Shown in pieces: positions 1 through 5,684 of a DNA stretch of 9,402 nucleotides. The DNA comes from Microbacteriaceae bacterium (GTDB lineage Bacteria; Actinomycetota; Actinomycetes; Actinomycetales; Microbacteriaceae). Positions within the stretch are counted from its first letter, which is position 1; each line of letters starts with the position of its first letter. The notes below the pieces were generated by a model, which was not told the origin of the DNA, ran no database searches, and worked only from the letters and a program-made list of their open reading frames with translations. Both the position numbers and the translations under genes were made by a program. The stretch lies in NCBI GenBank assembly GCA_022701925.1, contig JAKONM010000241.1, positions 1 to 9,402 of the forward strand, in the 5' to 3' direction.

Positions 1-175
1 CTACGACGACACCCCGGTGTCGCGCGCGCTCGGCTTCTCCTCGGTCGCCCAGCCCCTGGCCGAGGTCGCAGCGGGCGTGCTCGACCTGCTGACCGAGCCG
101 CCGGCGCCCGGCGAGGCCCGGCACCGGCTGCTCGCGCCGTCGCTCGTGCTGCGCGCGGGTACCGTCGACGGGTGA
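1..175 (+). CDS. LacI-family transcriptional regulator, C-terminal fragment (5' end outside window)
   Basis: Only the last 57 codons are visible, reading in frame from base 2 to the TGA at 173-175. The fragment opens with Y-D-D-T-P, then a segment S-V-A-Q-P-L-A-E-V-A and a run of helix ending in L-L-T-E. It closes with a strand pattern L-L-A-P-S-L-V-L-R-A-G-T-V. This matches the end of the periplasmic-binding-protein-like effector domain of LacI/GalR repressors, which typically read 'VRQP..E.G..A...L' and then 'LP..LVVRGST'. The DNA-binding helix-turn-helix would lie upstream, outside the window, so the regulated genes and effector cannot be named. The stop overlaps the GTG start of the next gene (GTGA), implying co-transcription. 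An alternative is another Peripla_BP-type sensor, but the ending strongly favours LacI. Confidence 0.72.
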   Translation, partial: YDDTPVSRALGFSSVAQPLAEVAAGVLDLLTEPPAPGEARHRLLAPSLVLRAGTVDG

Positions 176-612
176 CCGGCACGCACTTCCCCGGGGTCCG
201 GCGACTGCGCCGACGCTCCCTGATCCGGCGCGTCGTGCTGCTCGGGGCGCTGCTGGGCGTGCTCGTGCTCTCCGCCCTGCTGTGGCCCCGTCAGCAGACC
301 GGCGCGCTGCGCGTGCCGACGACCGGCGCCGAGCCGAGGACGGCCGGCGTGGTCCGCGGGCAGCTGGACGCGTCGCGGCAGGGCGACCTCGTCTGCTTCC
401 GCGTCGCGACCGACGCCGACGACGCGCTGCTGGTGCTGCCGACGGGCTGGAGCGCGGACGAGCAGCGGGCGCTGCTCGACCGCAGCGGCGCCGCGGTCGC
501 CCAGCCGGGCGACACGGTGCTGGTCACCGGCACCCCGGGCGACGTCGGCTCGGTGCCCGGCTGCACCGGCGAGGGCCGCGTGTGGGCCGTCGCCTCGGTG
601 TCGTTGCGCTGA
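172..612 (+). CDS. small single-pass membrane-anchored protein of unknown function
   Basis: This is a 146-residue protein that I do not recognise. A strongly basic N-terminus (arginines at 10, 11, 13-15, 19 and 20) precedes one hydrophobic segment at about residues 21-38. It is therefore probably a signal anchor with the N-terminus inside and a globular domain of about 100 residues outside. The outer part alternates short strands with glycine turns (R-G-Q-L near 62-65, L-V-L-P near 87-90, G-D-T-V-L-V-T-G at 113-120), which could be a small OB-like beta barrel; that is inference only. It has two cysteines, C75 and C131, which could form a disulfide outside the membrane. The GTG start overlaps the upstream LacI-type stop by 4 bases and no Shine-Dalgarno is visible, so translational coupling is likely. 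The next possible start, GTG at codon 22, would remove the basic flank. It ends 27 nt before the convergent ChaB-like gene. Confidence 0.75.
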   Translation: MTGTHFPGVRRLRRRSLIRRVVLLGALLGVLVLSALLWPRQQTGALRVPTTGAEPRTAGVVRGQLDASRQGDLVCFRVATDADDALLVLPTGWSADEQRALLDRSGAAVAQPGDTVLVTGTPGDVGSVPGCTGEGRVWAVASVSLR

Positions 613-639
613 CCCGCCGCCCCCTCGAGCGCCGGAGGA

Positions 640-1050
640 TCAGCCCTCCCGCGCCTTCCTGGTCTCGCGGTCGTTCGCCCGGCCGATCGCGTCGACCAGC
701 TCGTCCTTCGTCATCGTCGAGCGCCCGTGCACGTCCAGCCGCCGCGCGACCTCGAGCAGGTGCTGCTTCGACGCGTTCGCGTCCACGCCGCCGGCCGTCG
801 GGTGGTCGCCCGGCCCGCTCTCCGCGGCGCCCGCGTCCGACGGGCCCTTCTCGTCCTTCGGCTCCCAGTGGTCGCCGACCTTCTCATACTGGTGCTTCAG
901 CGCCGAGAAGGCCGTGCGGTGCGCCCGCTCGCCGTCGCCGTACGACTCGCGCGCCGAGTCGAGCGTCTCGGCGTAGACCTCCTGCGCGTGCACCTCCGAC
1001 CGCTCGAGCGTCGAGGGCAGCTCGTCCTTCTGCCGCTTGTCCAGCACCAT
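640..1050 (-). CDS. ChaB-domain protein with C-terminal Rho_N/SAP-like domain
   Basis: This 136-residue soluble protein has two parts. Residues 8-65 match the ChaB family: L-P-S-T-L-E-R-S at 11-18, H-A-Q at 21-23, Y-G-D at 37-39, E-R-A-H-R at 41-45, then K-H-Q-Y-E-K at 52-57 and a closing W62. ChaB of E. coli (about 76 residues) was named as a regulator of the ChaA cation antiporter, but its molecular role is poorly settled. After an acidic Gly/Pro-rich linker (66-93), residues 94-125 (S-K-Q-H-L-L-E-V-A-R-R-L, then M-T-K-D-E-L-V-D-A-I) look like a Rho N-terminal/SAP-type helix-extended-helix, often nucleic-acid binding. A GGAGGG ribosome-binding site sits 4 nt before the ATG. It lies 16 nt after the epimerase stop on the same strand, so the two are probably co-transcribed. 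No chaA antiporter is visible. The domain calls are confident; a role in cation transport is not. Confidence 0.88.
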   Translation of the reverse strand: MVLDKRQKDELPSTLERSEVHAQEVYAETLDSARESYGDGERAHRTAFSALKHQYEKVGDHWEPKDEKGPSDAGAAESGPGDHPTAGGVDANASKQHLLEVARRLDVHGRSTMTKDELVDAIGRANDRETRKAREG

Positions 1051-1054
1051 CGGA

Positions 1055-1060
1055 CCCTCC
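1055..1060 (-). promoter_or_regulatory. Shine-Dalgarno site of the ChaB-like gene
   Basis: On the minus strand this reads GGAGGG, four bases before the ATG at 1048-1050. It lies inside the 16-nt gap after the epimerase stop. It fixes the start of the ChaB-domain protein and shows independent ribosome entry within the presumed two-gene operon. Confidence 0.7.
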
Positions 1061-1066
1061 GTCCCC

Positions 1067-1906
1067 TCAGGCCGAGCGCCAGGAGTGCTGCGGCTCCCAG
1101 CCCAGGTCCCGGCGGGCCTTGTCGATCGACAGCAGCGTCTCGGTGCCCTGCAGGTCCTTCCTCAGCGGCACGTCCGGGAACACGGCGGCGGCCAGCTCGG
1201 CGCTGGGCGTGCGCATCACGGTGTCGGCGTTCGCGATGACGTACCGCTCGAAGCCGGGGCCCCGCACCTCCAGCGCCTTCGCGATCGCGTCCGCCGCGTC
1301 GCGGGCGTCGATGTAGCCCCACAGGTTCCACTTCCGCAGCGTCGGATCGTCCTGCCAGGCCTCGAAGCCCGCGTAGTCCGACTCGAGCATCACGTTGGAG
1401 AAGCGCAGCGCGGTGACCGACAGCTCGGGGTCCCAGCGGCAGAACTCGATCTCCATCTGCTCCTCCAGGTGCTTGACCAGGGAGTAGGTGCTGTTGGGCG
1501 CGGTGACGTCCTCGTCGACCGGGATGTACGGCGGCGGCACGTCCATCGGCAGGCCCAGCAGCGTCTCGCTGGAGGCCGTGACCAGGCGCCTCACGCCCGC
1601 ACGCCGGGCGGCCTGCAGCACGTGGTGGGTGGACAGGATGTTGTTCTGGAAGGTGGCGACGTCCGGCACCATGCCGGGCGCGGGGATCGCGGCCAGGTGC
1701 ACGATCGCGTCGACGCGGCCGGGGTGCTCCTCGAAGCCCGCGACGACGTCGAGCACCTGGCCCGCGTCGGTGAGGTCGACGGGCACGATGCCCTCCTTGA
1801 CGCTGCCCGCGCGGTCCAGCACCACCAGCTCGTGGCCCAGCCCGCGCAGATGGCCGACGACGACGGCGCCGAGCTTGCCGCTGCCGCCCGTGACGATGAT
1901 CTTCAT
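1067..1906 (-). CDS. NAD-dependent epimerase/dehydratase (extended SDR family)
   Basis: This 279-residue protein has the hallmarks of an extended short-chain dehydrogenase/reductase. The N-terminal Rossmann motif is G-G-S-G-K-L-G (7-13). D31 after the second strand favours NAD over NADP. It also has H-L-A-A (70-73), a serine pair at S112/S113 in T-A-S-S-E, and the catalytic Y-S-L-V-K at 141-145. The family acts on nucleotide sugars or other polyols; the substrate cannot be read here. The C-terminal half contains D-A-R-D-A-A-D-A-I, typical of UDP-sugar epimerase relatives, and ends with the usual 'K-A-R-R-D-L-G-W-E-P' tail motif, so the protein is full length. ATG 1904-1906 was chosen because the Rossmann strand begins directly after it; only a distant GAGGG (15 nt upstream) serves as Shine-Dalgarno. 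It is divergent from nnrE with a 41-nt gap and is followed by the ChaB-like gene. Confidence 0.93.
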   Translation of the reverse strand: MKIIVTGGSGKLGAVVVGHLRGLGHELVVLDRAGSVKEGIVPVDLTDAGQVLDVVAGFEEHPGRVDAIVHLAAIPAPGMVPDVATFQNNILSTHHVLQAARRAGVRRLVTASSETLLGLPMDVPPPYIPVDEDVTAPNSTYSLVKHLEEQMEIEFCRWDPELSVTALRFSNVMLESDYAGFEAWQDDPTLRKWNLWGYIDARDAADAIAKALEVRGPGFERYVIANADTVMRTPSAELAAAVFPDVPLRKDLQGTETLLSIDKARRDLGWEPQHSWRSA

Positions 1907-1947
1907 GGGGCCATGGTGCCGCCCTCGGATGCGCGGATCATGGGCGC

Positions 1948-2631
1948 ATGCGAGCAGACCCCTCCACCGCCTGGACCGTCGCGCAGGTGCGGGCCGCGGA
2001 GGCGCCGCTGCTCGCGGCGGGCGAGCCGCTGATGGCCCGTGCCGCTGCCGGGCTCGCCCGCGCGGTCACCGGGGTGCTGGAGCAGCGGGGTCGCCGCACG
2101 GGACGGCTGCTGGTGCTGGCGGGCAGCGGCAGCAACGGCGGCGACGCCCTGCACGCCGCGGCGCTGCTGCTGGCCCGCGGCTGCACCGTCGACGTCGGCC
2201 TGCTCGGGCGCCGGGTGCACCCGGAGGGGCTGCGCGCCGCGACCCGGGCCGGGGCCCGCGTGCTGGCCCCGGACACGGCGCCCGGCGCGCTGGCGGCATT
2301 GGCGGCCGACGCGGACGTCGTGCTCGACGGCGTGCTGGGCACGGGCGCTGCGGCCTCGCCGGCGCTGCGACCCCCGGCTCGACAGGCGGTCGCAGCCGTC
2401 GCGGCCGCCGTGCGGAACGGCCCGGCGGTCGTCGCGGTCGACCTGCCGAGCGGCGTCGGCGCCGACGACGGCTCCGTGCACCCGCCGCTGCTGCGGGCGA
2501 GCACCACGGTCGTGTTCGGCGGGATGAAGGCCGGGCTGCTGCGATCGCCGGCGCGCGGCTGGTGCGGCCGGACCGTGCTGGTCGACATCGGGCTCGGACC
2601 CCGCCCGGCGCTGCCGTCCCCACCGGCCTGA
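1948..2631 (+). CDS. nnrE: NAD(P)H-hydrate epimerase (YjeF N-terminal domain), stand-alone
   Basis: This 227-residue protein matches the YjeF_N domain along its whole length. The family interconverts R- and S-forms of NADHX and NADPHX, the damaged hydrates of NAD(P)H, so that the dehydratase can restore them. Visible motifs are the N-terminal T-V-A-Q-V-R-A-A-E (10-18), the glycine loop G-S-G-S-N-G-G-D (59-66), D127 in L-D-G-V-L-G-T-G, and V-D-L-P-S-G-V (164-170). A final segment V-F-G-G-M-K follows, then G-L-L at 198-200. The usual loop is G-x-G-N-N-G-G-D-G, so one asparagine is serine here and the last glycine is alanine. The ADP/ATP-dependent dehydratase half (NnrD), often fused in bacteria, is absent, and the protein stops right after the epimerase domain. 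No Shine-Dalgarno is visible before the ATG, so a leaderless transcript is possible. It is followed 86 nt later by ndh on the same strand. Confidence 0.9.
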   Translation: MRADPSTAWTVAQVRAAEAPLLAAGEPLMARAAAGLARAVTGVLEQRGRRTGRLLVLAGSGSNGGDALHAAALLLARGCTVDVGLLGRRVHPEGLRAATRAGARVLAPDTAPGALAALAADADVVLDGVLGTGAAASPALRPPARQAVAAVAAAVRNGPAVVAVDLPSGVGADDGSVHPPLLRASTTVVFGGMKAGLLRSPARGWCGRTVLVDIGLGPRPALPSPPA

Positions 2632-2717
2632 GGCATCGACAGACAGCGTCCAGACAACTCCGGGAGCCTGGCCCGCGGACCGGCAGAGCGCCGTCCTCAG
2701 AGGGGGTCCCCGACAGC

Positions 2718-4040
2718 ATGCCGACTGCACCGCAGAAGATCGTGATCCTCGGCGGCGGGTACGTCGGCCTCTACGTCGCCTGGACGCTGGAGAAGCACTC
2801 CGAGCTGCCGCTCGAGGTCACCCTGATCGAGCCGCGCGCCTACATGACCTACCAGCCGCTGCTGCCGGAGGTGGCGGGCGGCCATGTGAACCCCCGCGAC
2901 GTCACGGTCGACCTGCGTCAGGCGCTGAAGCACACGAACGTGGTGCGCGGCAGCGTGACCGGGCTCGACTCGAAGGCTCGCACGGTGACCGTCGAGCCGA
3001 TCGACGGCGGCGAGACGCAGTACGAGTACGACCACGTGGTCGTCGGCCTGGGCGCCGTGACCCGCACCTTCCCGACCCCGGGGCTCGCGGAGCACGGCGT
3101 CGGGTTCAAGACCATCGAGGAGGCCGCCTACACGCGGAACCAGGTGCTGCTGAACGTCGCCCGCGCGGCCGCCACCACGGACCCGGCGGAGCGGAGGAAG
3201 TACCTGACCTTCATCTTCATCGGCGGCGGCTACACCGGCGTCGAGGCCCTCGGCGAGCTGAACGACCTGTCGAAGAAGGCCATCGCGGCGCAGCCGGCGC
3301 TGAAGGGGGTCGAGCCGAACTGGATCCTCATCGAGGCGCTCGACCGCGTCGCCCCCGAGGTCGGTCCCGAGCTGTCGGCGTGGACGCTGGAGGAGCTGCG
3401 CAAGCGCGGCATCGACATCCGGCTGAAGACCACGATGAAGAGCTGCGAGGACGCGGTCGCGAAGTTCAGCGACGGCGACGAGGTGCCCTTCGGCATGCTG
3501 GTCTGGACCGCCGGCGTCAAGCCCAACCCGGTGCTGGACGACACGGACCTCCCGCGCGGCCCGCGCGGGCACGTGAACACCAGCGCCAAGCTGCAGGTGA
3601 TCCGCGAGGACGGCGCCTGGGTGCGCGGCGTGTGGGCCGCCGGCGACAACGCGCAGATCCCCGACCTGACGAAGCCGCAGCCGGCCTGGTACCCGCCCAA
3701 CGCGCAGAACGCGCTGCGGCAGGCGGTGCTGCTGGGCGAGAGCATCCCGCGCGCGATCCGCCACCGCCGGGTGCGCAAGTACGTGCACCACAGCCTGGGC
3801 ACCGTCGCCGCCTACGGCCTGTTCCACGGCGCCGCGAACATCTACGGCGTGCAGCTGCGCGAGATCCCGGCCTGGCTGGTGCACCGCGGCTACCACCTGA
3901 TGGCCATGCCGACGACGGACCGCAAGGTGCGCATCTTCGCCGGCTGGGTCGCCGACGCGCTGGGCCGGATCGACCTCACGCCGACCGACGACCTGGAGGA
4001 CCCCCGCCACGACTTCGAGGTCGCGGCCCGGGGCAAGTAG
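2718..4040 (+). CDS. ndh: type II NADH dehydrogenase (NDH-2), FAD-dependent NADH:quinone oxidoreductase
   Basis: This 440-residue flavoprotein oxidises NADH and passes electrons to membrane quinone without pumping protons. It has two Rossmann folds: the FAD site G-G-G-Y-V-G (12-17) with E38 after the second strand, and the NADH site G-G-G-Y-T-G-V-E (169-176). Other family marks are Y-Q-P-L-L-P-E-V (45-52), W-T-A-G-V-K-P-N-P (263-271), the FAD-contacting A-A-G-D-N (307-311) and the quinone-site motif P-P-N-A-Q-N-A-L-R-Q (326-335). The C-terminal part (about 355-410) is amphipathic with aromatic residues, consistent with monotopic membrane binding. Length is normal for the family. The ATG at 2718 follows a GGGGG stretch at 2702-2706 (11 nt spacing) and lies just before the Rossmann strand; the open frame extends far upstream but without family similarity. 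A small acidic protein gene follows 34 nt later. A sulfide:quinone reductase-like relative is less likely because the NADH-site glutamate and the quinone motif fit NDH-2. Confidence 0.94.
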   Translation: MPTAPQKIVILGGGYVGLYVAWTLEKHSELPLEVTLIEPRAYMTYQPLLPEVAGGHVNPRDVTVDLRQALKHTNVVRGSVTGLDSKARTVTVEPIDGGETQYEYDHVVVGLGAVTRTFPTPGLAEHGVGFKTIEEAAYTRNQVLLNVARAAATTDPAERRKYLTFIFIGGGYTGVEALGELNDLSKKAIAAQPALKGVEPNWILIEALDRVAPEVGPELSAWTLEELRKRGIDIRLKTTMKSCEDAVAKFSDGDEVPFGMLVWTAGVKPNPVLDDTDLPRGPRGHVNTSAKLQVIREDGAWVRGVWAAGDNAQIPDLTKPQPAWYPPNAQNALRQAVLLGESIPRAIRHRRVRKYVHHSLGTVAAYGLFHGAANIYGVQLREIPAWLVHRGYHLMAMPTTDRKVRIFAGWVADALGRIDLTPTDDLEDPRHDFEVAARGK

Positions 4041-4074
4041 CGGCGTCGCCGCCCGCAACAGGAAGGGACCGCAC

Positions 4075-4257
4075 ATGACCGACGCACCCACCGACTTCGA
4101 CCCCGACCGCCCCTCGAAGGCGGAGGGGGAGGACCCCGAGCACGTCGACGACTCCATCGTGCTGCAGCCGGACGGCAAGCCGTCGGCGGCGGAGGGCGAG
4201 GACCCCGACGACGCGACCGAGCAGCACGAGGTGCTGAACCCGATCGACCCGGAGTAG
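4075..4257 (+). CDS. 60-residue highly acidic microprotein with internal duplication
   Basis: This is a real short gene: AGGAAGG at 4060-4066 precedes the ATG by 8 nt, and the frame closes just before a strong hairpin. I do not recognise a named family. The protein has about 20 Asp/Glu against 3 Lys/Arg, no Cys or Trp and one Phe, so it is probably disordered in isolation. It consists of two copies of one unit: P-S-K-A-E-G-E-D-P (13-21) and P-S-A-A-E-G-E-D-P (36-44), each followed after a short acidic stretch by V-L-Q-P (29-32) or V-L-N-P (53-56), a period of 23-24 residues. It lies 34 nt downstream of ndh on the same strand, so it is probably translated from the same mRNA, with the hairpin at 4268-4303 ending that unit. 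A role with the NADH dehydrogenase is possible but rests only on position. Confidence 0.82.
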   Translation: MTDAPTDFDPDRPSKAEGEDPEHVDDSIVLQPDGKPSAAEGEDPDDATEQHEVLNPIDPE

Positions 4258-4267
4258 TCCGGAGCCG

Positions 4268-4303
4268 GGCCCCCGCGCCGCGCTCGGCGCAGCCGCGGGG
4301 GCC
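4268..4303 (+). terminator. GC-rich hairpin terminator after the acidic microprotein gene
   Basis: Ten perfect base pairs join 4268-4277 with 4294-4303. A second small stem inside the loop (GCGC at 4280-4283 with GCGC at 4287-4290, loop TCG) extends it. Only TT follows, so it lacks a classical U-tract; such hairpins are common as terminators in high-GC bacteria. It starts 11 nt after the stop of the acidic gene and 54 nt before the azoR start, so it probably separates the ndh unit from azoR. Confidence 0.7.
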
Positions 4304-4344
4304 TTGGACGTCCGTGCGGCACCCGGACGCTCAGCGGCCCTCCC

Positions 4345-4350
4345 GGAGGA
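4345..4350 (+). promoter_or_regulatory. Shine-Dalgarno site deciding the azoR start
   Basis: GGAGGA lies 7 nt before the ATG at 4358. It favours this ATG over the in-frame TTG at 4304, which directly abuts the terminator hairpin and would add 18 residues unlike the family. Confidence 0.8.
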
Positions 4351-4357
4351 TCTGCGC

Positions 4358-4984
4358 ATGCGCCTGCTCCACATCGTCACCTCGCCCCGCGGCGAGCGGT
4401 CCGCGTCGGTCGCCGTGGCCGACGCCTTCATCGACGCCCTGCGCGCGGAGCACCCCGACCTCGAGGTCGACCTGCTCGACGTGTGGGCCGAGGACATGCC
4501 CGAGTTCGACCGGAGGACCATCGAGGCGAAGTACAAGTCGGTCGCCGGCGAGGCGCTGGACGACGTCGAGGCCCGGGCCTGGGACTGGATCACCGGGGCG
4601 GCGCAGCGGTTCGCCGACGCCGACCGCATCGTCGTCGGGTTGCCGATGTGGAACTGGGCGTACCCGTACAAGTTCAAGCAGCTGGTCGACCTGGTGTCGC
4701 AGCGCGGCCTGCTCTTCACCTTCGACGGGGAGGCGTTCGGCCCGGGCATCGACGTCGAGCGCGCGCTGGTGATCGCGACCCGCGGACAGGCCTACCGGGA
4801 TCCCGCCAGCGCGCTGCCCGAGTCCGTCTGGAACCACCAGATCGACTTCCCGGTCTTCTTCCTCAGCACCGTCGGCGTGCGCGACGTGCGCACGCTGGTC
4901 GTCGAGCACACGTGGGACGACGGGCGCGACGAGTCGATCGAGGCCGCCAAGCGCCAGGTCGCGGCGCTCGCCCCGGACTTCTGA
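4358..4984 (+). CDS. azoR: FMN-dependent NADH:quinone oxidoreductase / azoreductase (AzoR family)
   Basis: This 208-residue flavodoxin-like protein has the normal AzoR length. The family uses FMN and NADH for two-electron reduction of quinones and azo compounds in the cytoplasm, a detoxifying route that avoids semiquinones. Visible marks are the phosphate-binding loop S-P-R-G-E-R-S-A-S (9-17) after the first strand, the leading E-A-K-Y helix (56-59), and the FMN motif L-P-M-W-N-W-A-Y-P (95-103) followed by K-F-K-Q-L-V-D. A later T-F-D-G-E-A-F-G-P-G also matches the family. GGAGGA 7 nt upstream supports the ATG start. It lies after a hairpin terminator, so it probably has its own promoter in the 100-nt gap, but no convincing -10/-35 was found. 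A related flavodoxin-fold NAD(P)H dehydrogenase is the alternative, but the P-M-W-N motif favours AzoR. Confidence 0.92.
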   Translation: MRLLHIVTSPRGERSASVAVADAFIDALRAEHPDLEVDLLDVWAEDMPEFDRRTIEAKYKSVAGEALDDVEARAWDWITGAAQRFADADRIVVGLPMWNWAYPYKFKQLVDLVSQRGLLFTFDGEAFGPGIDVERALVIATRGQAYRDPASALPESVWNHQIDFPVFFLSTVGVRDVRTLVVEHTWDDGRDESIEAAKRQVAALAPDF

Positions 4985-5072
4985 CCGCGCCTCCGGAGGA
5001 CCCGACGCGCACCAGGACCGTGGAGCGCTGCAGTCGGCCGTGATCGCTCCGGCAGGCCACTGCGCGTGGACG

Positions 5073-5136
5073 GCCCGCCGAGGTGCTCTCAGCCTGCTGG
5101 AGCGCTTCCAGCCCGCCGAGGTGCTCGCAGCAGGCT
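5073..5136. repeat. direct and inverted repeats in the convergent azoR / S4-gene gap
   Basis: The gene-free stretch 4985-5201 holds a 16-bp direct repeat (5073-5088 and 5111-5126, period 38). It also has an 8-bp inverted pair AGCCTGCT (5091-5098) with AGCAGGCT (5129-5136), and a nested hairpin GCTGGA (5096-5101) with TCCAGC (5107-5112). A further small stem, GAGCC/GGCTC, lies at 5167-5183. There is no T-run. Lying between two converging genes, these structures could act as a bidirectional terminator, or the repeat could be a dispersed intergenic element. I see no coding sequence in the gap. Confidence 0.5.
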
Positions 5137-5201
5137 GCAGCGCTCGTGGCTCGCTCGAGTGCCGGAGAGCCTCCGCAGGGCTCGTCCCGACCTCGACGTC
5201 C

Positions 5202-5573
5202 TCAGTAGCCGCGCAGGCGGGTGATCTCGCGCCGGTCCTTCTTCGTCGGGCGGCCGGCGGCGAGGTCGCGCAGCACCTGCGCGGGCGTCTCCTCGCGGGG
5301 AGGCGGGGGAGGGGTGCGGTCGTCGATAGCCAGGGCCGCCTCCGGCGCCCCGCCGCGTTTCAGCGGCAGCGCCTTCACGCCCAGGATCTTCTCGTGCGCC
5401 AGCCGCGCCCGCACCTCGTCGCCGATGCGCACGGTGTGCGAGGGCTTGACCGTCTGGCCGTTGATCGTCACGTGCCCGGCCTTGCAGGCGGCCGTCGCGA
5501 GCGACCTGGTGCGGAAGACGCGCACGGCCCACAGCCACACGTCGACCCGGGCGCTGTCCGTCATCGCGTCCAT
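5202..5573 (-). CDS. S4-domain RNA-binding protein (Hsp15/HslR family)
   Basis: This is a protein of 123 residues from ATG 5571-5573, or 120 from the in-frame ATG 5562-5564. The S4 domain begins at once: R-V-D-V-W-L-W-A-V-R-V-F-R-T-R-S (9-24), then C-K-A-G-H-V and I-N-G, followed by V-R-I-G-D-E-V. This matches the Hsp15 family, whose E. coli member binds stalled 50S subunits carrying nascent chains. The C-terminus is the family's basic tail, G-R-P-T-K-K-D-R-R-E-I, linked by a proline-rich stretch. The frame remains open up to 5663, but that extension runs into a 20-bp hairpin and carries no family similarity, so the later starts are preferred. Neither ATG has a clear Shine-Dalgarno, so the exact start is uncertain. 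It is the last gene of the minus-strand series, converging with azoR. Family assignment is secure; the substrate ribosome complex is inferred from the family. Confidence 0.88.
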   Translation of the reverse strand: MDAMTDSARVDVWLWAVRVFRTRSLATAACKAGHVTINGQTVKPSHTVRIGDEVRARLAHEKILGVKALPLKRGGAPEAALAIDDRTPPPPPREETPAQVLRDLAAGRPTKKDRREITRLRGY

Positions 5574-5616
5574 CGTCACACGGACCCGGGACGCCGCCTG
5601 CCGCCCGTGTGCGGTC

Positions 5617-5661
5617 GCTGCGCGCATCTGCGGCCGGGGGACGGCCGCAGATGCGCGCAGC
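5617..5661 (-). terminator. 20-bp perfect hairpin between S9 peptidase and S4 gene
   Basis: Bases 5617-5636 pair perfectly with 5642-5661, leaving a 5-nt loop GGGGA on the plus strand. The structure starts 23 nt after the S9 peptidase stop in the direction of transcription and ends about 43 nt before the S4 gene start. The placement fits a terminator for the peptidase operon, but no T-tract follows on either strand. A protein-binding palindrome or a transcript-stabilising hairpin is the alternative. Confidence 0.6.
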
Positions 5662-5684
5662 ACCGGCAGAACCGGGGGCGGAGG

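Noticed and set aside
634..649. Small GGAGG/CCTCC hairpin between the convergent membrane protein and ChaB-like genes
   Set aside because: Only 5 bp, overlaps the ChaB stop codon and has no T-run; too weak to call a terminator.
2636..2659. Possible promoter before ndh (TCGACA as -35)
   Set aside because: No acceptable -10 hexamer occurs at 16-19 bp spacing, so the match is not more than chance.
1488..2717. N-terminal extension of about 410 codons in front of ndh
   Set aside because: It overlaps the epimerase and nnrE genes, is Arg/Ala-rich without similarity, and the ATG at 2718 immediately precedes the FAD-binding Rossmann strand.
2697..4322. Minus-strand open frame of about 540 codons opposite ndh
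   Set aside because: His/Arg/Val-rich antisense product without domains, while the plus strand encodes a full-length NDH-2.
4304..4357. Upstream TTG start for azoR
   Set aside because: The TTG abuts the terminator hairpin and has no ribosome-binding site, whereas ATG 4358 has GGAGGA at 7 nt and starts directly at the conserved first strand.
5574..5663. Longer N-terminus for the S4-domain protein
   Set aside because: The extension is encoded within a 20-bp perfect hairpin and shows no family similarity; the S4 domain begins right after the later ATGs.
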